Assembly: GCA_033032175.1 (NCBI GenBank)
Contig: CM065319.1
Coordinates: 12,993,018-13,057,017 of the forward strand
Direction of reading: 5' to 3'
Length of the DNA stretch: 64,000 nucleotides
Origin: Saturnia japonica
Lineage: Eukaryota > Arthropoda > Insecta > Lepidoptera > Saturniidae
Shown here: piece after piece, positions 56,281-64,000 of the stretch
How positions within the stretch are numbered: the first letter of the stretch is position 1
How the letters are laid out: each line of letters starts with the position of its first letter
Made by a program: the position numbers and the translations under genes
Notes under the pieces: generated by a model
What the model was told of the DNA's origin: nothing
Databases searched by the model: none
What the model saw: only the letters and a program-made list of their open reading frames with translations

Positions 56281-56380
56281 CTGTCTATTTGTTCCGGGTA
56301 ATCTTCGAAACGGTTAAACCGATTTTAACGGGACTTTCACTAGCAGTCAGCTGAGGTTATAAGGAGTAATATTTATTTTA
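56281..56380 (+). repeat. Dispersed repeat core (ATCTTCGAAACGGTTAAACCGATTTTAACGGGACTTTCA)
   Basis: GAAACGGTTAAACCGATTTT, AACGGGACTTTCACTAGC and AAGGAGTAATATTTATTTTA match a standard lepidopteran repeat segment; a second copy is at 58595-58680. Confidence 0.6.
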
Positions 56381-57449
56381 GAAAAAGAATTTGGATTCCC
56401 CGCAAAAAATAATTAAAGCCCATATTTATCTTTAAAATAACCGGCGGGCGACTTCTGTGAGTCAAAGCGGGGTTACCACAATACGGACATTATGTAATCC
56501 CCGCGTGTGCAGCCGCGGGCAATACTATTGTAAATTTAATTTTAAATATTTCTACCTATATTACGGCATAAAAATACATGACTTTTATTTTACTAATTAA
56601 TAATCTTTACTTTTCGCAATTTTTTTCTATTTCTTCAGTTTTCTCAACTTCGAGGACGCAGTTGAATTATTATTTTCTTGATACAAAATCTGAATCTGAA
56701 TATAAAAGATAACAACATTAAATAAAAGGCTGCTGTAAAAATATATTAACTTTCCTGATACATTTTTGTTACAATACTTTGCAGTATAGGATGTTTTCAT
56801 ATCGGCAAGTTCCAAGTGTGCCCTCTGTTCGCCCACCGTATCTTATGTCGCAGTTGTGTTCAGAGGTGGGTTAGCCTCACCGGCGCGTGCCCTTTGTCTA
56901 CTCTAATTATTTTATAAATCCACTAAGCGATTTACATGTACGCAGATACAATCATCGAGCAAAGGTTGCGACTTTTGTTCTCGTCACGGTCGAAAGATGT
57001 GCGGCTGAGCTTGTAAACAAGATTTATGCTTAGCTAAACGTGTTTAAATTATATTTTAGGTGGTGTTTTTTTGGAAATTTATTATTTTTTAAATACCGAA
57101 AAACATGTATTCTCTTTTTAAAAAATCATATGGCGACACTTTTGATATATTATTTTCCCTAAATATGCATATATATCAAAGCATATGAATGCAATGTTGT
57201 CGATTAGTAGCGCAAAGAAACTAGTCCAAGTTTACTAATAATAATACTATGATACTACACTAGTACTAATAATATTGTATATGTATGCAAGTTCTGTTTG
57301 TGTATTTTTATTAGCATTACAAGTACATATACTGTTATTTAGTGTATAGATTATTTATGTAACTGTAAGTAGTAACATTACCCAAATAATTCTTATATCT
57401 ATTATGTTTTTCCTCACTCACGTTTTTTAATTGGAAGAATGCTTTTAGG
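56381..57449. other. No confident gene; GC-rich spots at 56440-56520 and 56840-56900
   Basis: GGCGGGCGACTTCTGTGAGT and CCCGCGTGTGCAGCCGCGGG (56500-56519) suggest a minus-strand remnant of a CCCGCGGC-class repeat. The minus-strand frame 56836-56627 is unrecognised. Confidence 0.4.
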
Positions 57450-57680
57450 GGTTTTTGGCGGCATCTTGAGCTGCCATGCTGTGGTTTTTATTTTATTCAT
57501 TAACTTAGATTCTTTGAACTTATTTTATGTACAATGGTGGGTTTTAGCGTGACATATTTTGGTTATTGTGTATATGTGAATTTAATTATAAGTATTAATT
57601 GAAAATACGCATTTTGAGATGTCACAAACTCGCTAGATAGTTCAAACAAAGGAGCGACAATTTTGTTGGACCCACTTTGA
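57450..57680 (+). repeat. Hairpin-ended repeat family (HR), full copy
   Basis: GGGTTTTTGGCGGCATCTTG, GCTGTGGTTTTTATTTTATT, AGCGTGACATATTTTGGTTA and ATTTTGAGATGTCACAAACT, ending in the hairpin AACAAA-GGAGCGACAA-TTTTGTT. The hairpin arms differ from other copies but still pair, with changes on both sides. Followed by CCCACTTTGA and directly by a SINE. Confidence 0.7.
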
Positions 57681-57681
57681 A

Positions 57682-57818
57682 TTTCAACTTGAGGTTGGTA
57701 GCTAGTCAGATATGTATTAGAAAATTCCCTGCCACCATGCTATGATTTCAACACGATGTTTTCCTTCACCAAAAACTCAGGCTCACCGCAGACATTCGAA
57801 CTCACGTTGTTTGACAGG
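57682..57818 (-). repeat. SINE family A, 5' part
   Basis: On the minus strand: GTGAGTTCGAATGTCTGCGG (B box GAGTTCGAATG), GTGAGCCTGAGTTTTTGGTG, AAGGAAAACATCG and ACCTCAAGTTGAAA. The A box is damaged. Lies in the first intron of the candidate gene starting at 58049, 50 bases past its donor. Confidence 0.6.
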
Positions 57819-57868
57819 GTGTGCGCACACGCTCCCAACGAAAATTGAATTAATTACTATAGACTCAC

Positions 57869-58049
57869 CTTTCATCCTGCTCTGACACCGCAGCTGATCT
57901 ATAATGCTGGTCAAGCGATTCTCCCGTTGACTGCTACGGCTCGATAACTCTTCGCTGTCTTCCTCCACTTTCACAGATTCACTTTTATCATTAATAATTT
58001 CGTTTTTACACTGCTCTTTTTGTTGTAAATTTGATTCTATTGCTTCCAT
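57869..58049 (-). CDS. First coding exon of an unidentified host gene
   Basis: The ATG at 58049 has context AAAATGG and an in-frame TAA four codons upstream, so the start is well fixed. The exon encodes 60 residues: MEAIESNLQQKEQCKNEIIN, a Lys/Glu/Ser-rich acidic stretch, then SRSSQRENRLTSIIDQLRCQ and SRMK. It ends in phase 1 at AAAG|GTGAGT (donor 57868-57863). No signal peptide or membrane segment; charged and probably disordered with a short helical end, like the N-termini of some nuclear regulators, which is inference only. No second exon was found in the 57.8 kb to its left (reading direction), so intron 1 is long or the rest is outside what I can recognise. A SINE and an HR repeat lie in that intron. 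Confidence 0.55.
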
Positions 58050-58590
58050 TTTACGGGTTTAATTCGATCGATATAATTGTTAACATATGAAAAATAGTAT
58101 CGCACTGTAAAAATAAGGAGCCATTGATTCACTTAACATTATACATTATTTCACACTGTTTCATTAAATTTAAACATACGACCCGTATCTTTAAAGATAT
58201 TATTTAAAAAACTAACATTTATTATATTAAAATTCAGGAAAAGGCTTAATCACCAAGCCAGCCTATGACGTATTGGCGATTTCAAATAGCGAGAAATCAA
58301 CAATTCTATATTTTTCCTACATACCGTTGTACTACAAGAACATTTCTTGAGTGTTAAGGGTTCCTCGAGAATCTACCAATAATATTATCTCAAAAACAAG
58401 TCAATAAAATTGAATCTGTCGGTAATTTCGAAGTGAAGGCTCTTACTTAAGGTCGTACGCATAGATTAATGATCGATTTCCTCCTCGGTTGTAGCGCGAA
58501 CGACAACCAATAATTAATCATTGGTCGTACGGTTATTTACACATAACAAAATCTAAACACGCGTATTAAAAAAATCCTATTTATATGTTT
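58050..58590 (-). promoter_or_regulatory. Presumed upstream/5' UTR region of the gene at 58049
   Basis: It holds a direct repeat GGTCGTACG at 58453 and 58525, ATTAATGAT/ATTAATCAT pairs near each, and an inverted repeat GGTTGT-AGCGCGAACG-ACAACC at 58487-58508. No TATA box or initiator can be assigned. The role as a promoter is inferred only from position. Confidence 0.3.
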
Positions 58591-58594
58591 GTTT

Positions 58595-58690
58595 TGGCTA
58601 ATCTCCGCAACGATTGAACCGATTTTGATGGAACTTTCATTGACAAATAGAGGAGTTTTCAAAGAGTAATTTAACACACACTATTACGCT
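58595..58690 (+). repeat. Dispersed repeat core, second copy of 56281-56380
   Basis: GGCTAATCTCCGCAACGATT, GAACCGATTTTGATGGAACT and TTCATTGACAAATAGAGGAG. Confidence 0.6.
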
Positions 58691-59692
58691 TCTCTTTAAA
58701 ATCTAAGCAATCATGATAAAATTACAGTTTTTAAAAGTAATAAATAGCCCAATTTCAATACAAATAAGTAATGTTCTTCCCTTGGAGTGGAGATACTCTG
58801 AAATAATTTCATACGCATTCGCTTTTTTAATAAGCAGAAAATAATATTTTTTACGGTCACATGAATAAATCGCGATCGAACCGTCTCAACAATACGACGT
58901 CTAATCACAGCTTGATAATTCCTTACTCATAAAAACGAGCTCATAGATACTTGATAAGCGAAACGTACAAAATACTTCAACAATTTGTATGACAAATAGT
59001 GGTGTGATAATGACGTTTATTAATTGACTGATGTTTTTATAGTATTTGTTTTTGATCAATGTGACACTACCTGCCTGCTAAGTAGACGCAGTGAATTTAT
59101 ATCCCTGCTTGTAAACATTATTATATTTGCATACAATTGATTTTGCGTGGTATTAGTTATTTTTAGTGCCAATTTTAGCTAGAGCATAAGGCGGCCTGTC
59201 CACGGACGCGGAACGAAGGAGTAATGCGAAGCAGTATTGCGGATGACGCGAAGAGTCATTCAAAGAGGTCGACAATGGATGAGCAGTTTATTTGTACAAG
59301 AAATGTTACGGACGGATGTTACTAAAAATGTGTGATTTTTTAATCGTTCATGTCCACTAAAGCTTATCGGAGTAGAGCGTCGATTTTTGTGCAATACTAT
59401 TGGCCGAAGTTTGCACAGCTCCGCTCCACTTCAGTGGACAGTCAGCCTAAGAACCAATTCCTCTATGAATGCTTAGACTGTTACCATTTTCGATCACGTC
59501 ATCACAGAACATTATGCAACATTGAGATAATACATTAAATTTTCAACAAGGGATCTGGAAAATTATATGTCCATTGTATAATTAAAAATTATCCTTCATA
59601 TTACAATTTTTAGATGTAACCTTATTAGCTGATATTATATATTATGTTTATATTTTAGGACAATCGAAAAGAATAATCAATTATTGAGAACT
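58691..59692. other. No gene seen; AT-rich DNA
   Basis: 59190-59240 is GC-richer (CGGCCTGTCCACGGACGCGG). Frames at 58711-58908 and 59350-59538 have no family features. Confidence 0.45.
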
Positions 59693-59880
59693 AGCTGTGC
59701 CCGCGGCTCCGCATGCATAAACTACAGAATTATTGTATATGTAGATATCGTGATATATTTTTAAGCTAAGGACCAATTGCGTAAGGAGTAAAATAAAATC
59801 TAAGTATCCAGTAGATTTTGCGTGATGCGCGCACGACCGTAAACCTCTATCGTTTCATACAAATAGATTGTTAATATTTA
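59693..59880 (+). repeat. ACTAGCTGTGCCCGCGGCTCCGC-class repeat, 5' part
   Basis: ACTAGCTGTGCCCGCGGCTC opens it; GATATCGTGATAT, GGAGTAAAAT, TTTTGCGTGATGCGCGC and AAACCTCTATCG match 23738-23940. Confidence 0.7.
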
Positions 59881-61144
59881 CTATTCTCACACTTTAATAT
59901 ATGTGTAACATAATCAGAAAATATTACAAAGAATTACAATTTAAGAAGCATAAGAAAAGTGTCTAGTAATTACACATTGTTGTTAAAAAAGTAGGAAATG
60001 GGGTTCTTCAAAAGAGAAATTAAAATTACTCTGCAAGGCCCGATATGGATCGATATTATCCTTGTGTCGCAGTAACCACTTACCATTGGTAAATCCATCA
60101 TACCCTGTGCTCCTCCTTGATGTAAAAAATAGAGATGGACCCAAAAATAACTTTGTTAACTACAAATTCTGTACAGATTTTCTACATAACTTATACCCAT
60201 TCTCATAGGACACCTGATGGTGATATTAAGTAAAAAATAACATGGTAAGTACGTAATATAAATATAAGAGGGATTTTCCGTAAAAAATAATAATACAAAC
60301 AGTTGTTTTTTAAAGTATGTTGGGTCACACTCAAGCAATAACTTATGTCTAACAATTTGTATACATGCATTCCTTTAATTATATTTTCCAAAAATAAAGG
60401 TAATCGTTTTTAGAATTTTATGTTAATACAGTGAAAGGTTACATACATTATGGGTGTAATATAATGCAAGAAAGGACATTTCGATTGAACCATGAATAGA
60501 TCGCAACCACGTCATCATGACATTTTGAGGTTGAATACATTGAATTTATTATACGATTCTACCTACTCCTGAATGTAGCAATGGGTATTGTAATCCAGAT
60601 GTCATATCTAACCCTTTTTGTGTTCATATCCAAAGATAAATATATATAATATCTACAGTCGTTGTAATTTATATTAGTAAACCGTTGTTGCGAAGTATAA
60701 AAATATTAATTTGTTAAAACAATAAAAAAAAAATCACAAAACAATAAAGTTTGACTGAAACACAAACACTGCAAATCCAGAGGCGAAATGAAAAAAGAAA
60801 TTACCTCAAAATTTAAAGGTAAGAACAGGTGACAGCGCAGCGGTTATCGCCGCGAGTAACTGATAAACTGAGGTGTCAGGTCAAACGAGCAAATGGGGCG
60901 GTACTAAGGTACGTACTTCACGCTGATAACAGCCGATAACGGGCTCTTAACCTTCCGACGGGTGGCTCAACATGAAACCGTGTCATCGCCTGAAGAACAA
61001 TATTACGAATTCACTTTTGTCATTCCATTCAACGACATTAATTATACAATAGAAATTGCAGTATTTAACTTTAGGTTTCTGTCTACGTACAGTTTGAATG
61101 GTGGTAGACTATTTCGAGTTTTAATTGACGCGATGTCCTTGCAC
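59881..61144. other. No confident gene; GC-richer stretch at 60825-60990
   Basis: At 60825-60990 the sequence is GC-elevated (CAGCGCAGCGGTTATCGCCG), and the frame that follows (VAQHETVSSPEEQYYEF...) is open from about 60905 until it enters the SINE at 61145. It is unrecognised and could be a repeat or exon remnant. The rest is AT-rich. Confidence 0.4.
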
Positions 61145-61408
61145 GCTACCATTAAACAACACGCCTGTATTCCCGATGGGTTAGGCAGAGGTATACTAAG
61201 GTACACCCACAGTTCGCCGAGAATGTTTTTAGGTCCCATGTAATAGGGGACGAGCCTATTGCCATTAATTGGGCACAAAACCAAACTCCGAGCTGCTACT
61301 GAGATTTTCATAGAAAAACCCAAAAACACTTTACTCAACCTGGAAATCGAATGCAGGACCTCTAGCATGGCTGTCTCGCTTAGGACCACTAGGCTAATGA
61401 GGTAAATC
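61145..61408 (-). repeat. SINE family B, full-length copy
   Basis: On the minus strand: A box TTAGCCTAGTGG (61389-61400), ATGCTAGAGGTCCTGCATTC (B box CATTCGATTTCC), AAAGTGTTTTTGGGTTTTTC, GTAGCAGCTCGGAGTTTGGT, AATGGCAATAGGCTCGTCCC, CATGGGACCTAAAAACATTC and GGGAATACAGGCGTG. Parallel to 50268-50545 along its length. A 155-codon minus-strand frame (61509-61042) is mostly this SINE read through. Confidence 0.8.
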
Positions 61409-61414
61409 AATGCA

Positions 61415-61525
61415 CTAAAATTGAAAATTCGTCGCCTAGAACTCGTCGATTTATTTTGACAGCTGTACCTGCGAAAAAGTTTTTTGTATGTTTGTTTGTT
61501 TAAACACACTAATCTCTGGAACTTA
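61415..61525 (+). repeat. Dispersed repeat cores next to SINE B
   Basis: AAATTGAAAATTCGTCGCCT at 61415 is a copy of the GTTGAAAATTTGTCGC core, followed by GTTTGTTTAAACACACTAAT and CTCTGGAACT as at 355-412. Confidence 0.5.
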
Positions 61526-61929
61526 TGTAATTTTTTTTTTTATATTATATCCACATTTACGTGGAATAGTATTATAGGCTGTCTAATATTAGGCTACAAC
61601 TCTCAGCTAGCCTTAAATATGGATTTTTGTTATGCAAGTCGGAAATGGAAGTGTACTCGAACTTCATTATCTGCGTGAGCCGGCGTAATGGGTAATCATA
61701 CGTAGATACAATGTCCTACAAAAATAATGACAGAAGTCTGCGATAGCATATGCCTACCTCTTATACATAAGCCACAATAAGGTATTCTGCGAATTTTTTT
61801 GTTTAAGATTAAAAATTGATTTATGAGCATTATCTGTAGATAATTTTATGAAGTTGAACTTTGTCCTTTATAGCATGTTACTTGGACACATGCTTTAGGA
61901 TTTAATGAAAAACTAAAATAATTTGTACT
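61526..61929. other. No gene seen; AT-rich DNA
   Basis: The 64-codon frame at 61484-61678 is partly repeat. Nothing else is supported. Confidence 0.45.
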
Positions 61930-61985
61930 TACTTCTGGAAAGGGATAAAATTAACACTGGTGAAACCGTGGGGAACACCTGGGAT
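61930..61985 (-). repeat. Interspersed repeat Z, short 5' fragment
   Basis: On the minus strand GTGTTCCCCACGGTTTCACC then AGTGTTAATTTTATCCC matches the start of the copies at 27232 and 52980. Confidence 0.6.
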
Positions 61986-61990
61986 ATTAG

Positions 61991-62100
61991 ATATATACCG
62001 GCTGATTCCGGATCCCGACATGCCAACGCGTGTAACTACAATTAATGCTACCGCTTGTGTATGGTGGTCGCGATCCAGACACAATTGTTGTGTCCTATAA
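61991..62100 (+). repeat. GACAC-hairpin repeat family, best copy
   Basis: ATATACCGGCTGATTCCGGA, CGACATGCCAACGCG and ATGGTGGTCGCGATCCA precede a perfect hairpin GACACAA-TTG-TTGTGTC at 62078-62094. Copies at 35796-35908 and 28141-28300 share the order of blocks and the terminal hairpin. Confidence 0.7.
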
Positions 62101-62102
62101 CC

Positions 62103-62140
62103 CTGACCTCCCCCCACCCCCCAGACCCCAGCTACCCCTG
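62103..62140 (-). other. G-quadruplex-capable tract on the minus strand
   Basis: The plus strand is CCTCCCCCCACCCCCCAGAC then CCCAGCTACCCCTG. Read on the minus strand it has four G-runs of 4-6 separated by 1-5 bases, which satisfies the usual G4 pattern. It follows the hairpin repeat directly. Confidence 0.6.
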
Positions 62141-62193
62141 ACGTAACATAAGGTGTGAATCCTGTTAAGTAATTCCTTTCTTATTAACTTATG

Positions 62194-62367
62194 AAAAGTA
62201 TGTAGTTAGGAATAAAAAACAATAATTATGTGGTCCGTAAAACCGCAAAATGCAGGAGCTGCTGACAAAAATATGTTATTAAAAGTTTGTAGTTATGAAT
62301 AAAAAACAATAATTATGTGGTCCGTAAAACCGCAAAAGTCAGGAACTGCTCACAAAAATATGTTTTA
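62194..62367. repeat. 87-bp tandem duplication, two units
   Basis: Units 62194-62280 and 62281-62367 share AAAAAACAATAATTATGTGG, TCCGTAAAACCGCAAAA and ACAAAAATATGTT, differing at about eight positions by eye. No ORF. Confidence 0.85.
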
Positions 62368-63545
62368 ACGAAGCTCAGGAAAATGACTGTACTTGATCTA
62401 AAGGTAGATCCACTCGCTGAAAACAGTGGTGACACAAGCCAAGGACTCAGTGTATGGATATGAATGATGGCATCCAGCCAAAACAATCACGTAGCTGCAT
62501 ACACATTACATCATTAAGACTGTGTCTTATTTAAAACAAATCCATGGTGTCGCTGTTAAGGTCCACTAAACAGATCCGGAGGTTACTAAAATCCGTTATT
62601 TAAGCTTATAAAATTTGTAATTTGTGTGGCCAGGATAATTTATGTATTGCCAGATACTTTTCCTACGTATATAACTTAGTAGAGTTATAGTTACCATCTC
62701 ACCATCCACCTATAATTTATAATATATTCCTTAATTATAATTATCGGTTGCGGAAATTTGTACGATGACTTGGTATACTGATAATTAAAGAATCAGAAGA
62801 TATTAGCTGTCTATTGTGCATATCAGCGAGATATTGAAATAGCGATTTTAAATATTTAGGGGATTTTGTTTTATTAGTATGGAGAAATGAAGACAAAGTA
62901 TTATTATATTCCTATATTACCACATGTCCGTTTAAAAATTAATAGCATGCTAGTGCTACTTGCTAAATTAATGAATAGTATAGAAGTGTATGTATAATCC
63001 AAGCAAAGAATATTTTATGTTTTGAGCATGTTGTGATTACCTTAAAAGGCTTAATGTATCTTGTTCTTCAAATATTATGTTACCAATGCAGGCCACTGGC
63101 GATCCAGGAAATGAAATAAACCAATAGAATGATATACTGACATCTATTTGATTTTACCTATAGAATTTCAGCGATTAATTAATACACATAATGTATGTAT
63201 GGTAAGCATGTGGGTTCGACTAAACCTACATCCCTACATTGGTGATTAAAAACCGGCCATATTTGCTAATTAAAAAACCAGTTTATTATTTCGTCTCAAC
63301 AAACACTTTATCACTTCTACTTTGTACATTGGAATGTAGAAAATTTCATCAAAGTCAATCAAATCTGGACTTACATAAAGAGAGTGAAAAATTATTTTTA
63401 ATGTCCTAGTCGTGAGCAGTGACCGATAATGAAATTCGGAAAAACTTACATGTACCGACAGAACTTCTACAACTTTATTAATATATAGACACTTCAATGT
63501 CTCGACAGCGTGTTGTTTTATATATTATAATAATTTTATTATTTA
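62368..63545. other. No gene seen; AT-rich DNA
   Basis: Frames here (for example 63270-63497 minus) have no family features. Confidence 0.5.
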
Positions 63546-64000
63546 CTAACGGTGTGCCCGCGGCTCCGCACGCGTTTGTTACTACGTAGTAGTTATTTAC
63601 ATCCCGTAGTTTTATTTTTAATCATAGTGTTGACAATTCTTATACCGTATCAATTGAGGAGTAGTATGTATTTCTCGTGTACAATTTTCATCAAAATCGA
63701 TTAAAGATTATTATTCTATTCTACGATATCTAATACATTATTAACGATTCTTAAAGCCTGTCAGTTATAGTATGATGTATACTTTCCATCTACAAGATTT
63801 GATTTTGGTTGAGAATAGTTGAAAATTGAATATTTTGAACTTTTTTTTTGTATTTCTTAAAACAATATTGACAATTCTTAAAGTCCATCAATGATATGAT
63901 TACTTATATTTCCCGTGTAGAAAATTTCATCAAAATCGGTGTATAATTAATAAAATTTTAAATATTTGGAAATTCTTTCTTTTACGATTCCTAAAAGTGT
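63546..64000 (+). repeat. CCCGCGGCTCCGC-class repeat with a degenerate tandem array of ~115-bp units
   Basis: It starts TAACGGTGTGCCCGCGGCTC. From about 63631 a unit beginning (G/A)AC(A/G)ATTCTTA(A/T)A and containing a CCCGTGTA.AAATTTCATCAA-like block repeats with starts near 63632, 63744, 63871 and 63984, so spacings of about 112, 127 and 113. The last unit is cut by the window end. Confidence 0.6.

Noticed and set aside
56058..56354. 98-codon plus-strand ORF
   Set aside because: It is driven by a CT-rich tract and a dispersed repeat core; no domain.
61042..61509. 155-codon minus-strand ORF
   Set aside because: Most of it is SINE family B (61145-61408) read on its own strand; the same frame would appear in any copy of that SINE.
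1..64000. CRISPR array, bacterial operon, rRNA genes or prophage
   Set aside because: No regularly spaced identical repeats, no ribosome-binding-site-led gene strings and no rRNA-like sequence; content is that of an insect nuclear genome.

Overview
The window looks like nuclear DNA of a moth or butterfly (Lepidoptera). It is AT-rich, has no operons or dense coding, and is packed with repeats typical of lepidopteran genomes: tRNA-derived SINEs with A and B boxes, elements that start ACTAGCTG(A/T)(G/T)CCCGCG and end in a TTTCGCATTTATAATATTAGTATGG-like tail, LINE 3' ends with GAA or TGA tails, and several Tc1/mariner-type transposons. Species and chromosome cannot be told from the sequence. Family assignments rest on motifs remembered from known families; no search was run.

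No complete host gene can be called with confidence. The best host-gene signal is a first coding exon on the minus strand (57869-58049): a 60-codon acidic, Ser-rich start with an in-frame upstream stop, a good ATG context and a GTGAGT donor. Weaker candidates are a first exon on the plus strand (54286-54353), a two-exon ORF with a 55-bp intron (34232-34607), a possible terminal exon (16985-17229), and three related terminal-exon-like units sharing QAEVAKKF/Y (31554-31607 minus, 33252-33311 plus, 33977-34045 plus).

The best-defined objects are DNA transposons. A DD41D Tc1/mariner-like element (30015-31317) has both TIRs, TA flanks and one premature stop. A Tigger/pogo element (24779 to about 26853) keeps all three catalytic aspartates but has lost its start codon, gained one stop and suffered one frameshift. 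Three more decayed mariner relics lie at 35939-36685 (minus), 45502-46174 and 47637-48362. Non-autonomous elements include a TA-flanked MITE (41683-42084), a long-arm foldback element (42638-42934) and a hAT-like element rich in CTCGAG motifs (35262-35787).

Layout: 0-5 kb holds LINE fragments and copies of an unclassified hairpin-ended repeat; 5-15 kb is mostly featureless AT-rich DNA with short GC patches; 15-24 kb is SINE-rich; 24-36.7 kb is the transposon-rich core with the exon-like units; 36.7-41 kb is sparse; 41-48.5 kb holds MITEs and mariners; 48.5-54 kb holds SINEs and large repeat copies; 54-58 kb holds the candidate host exons; 58-64 kb is repeat-rich and ends in a degenerate tandem array that runs off the window.
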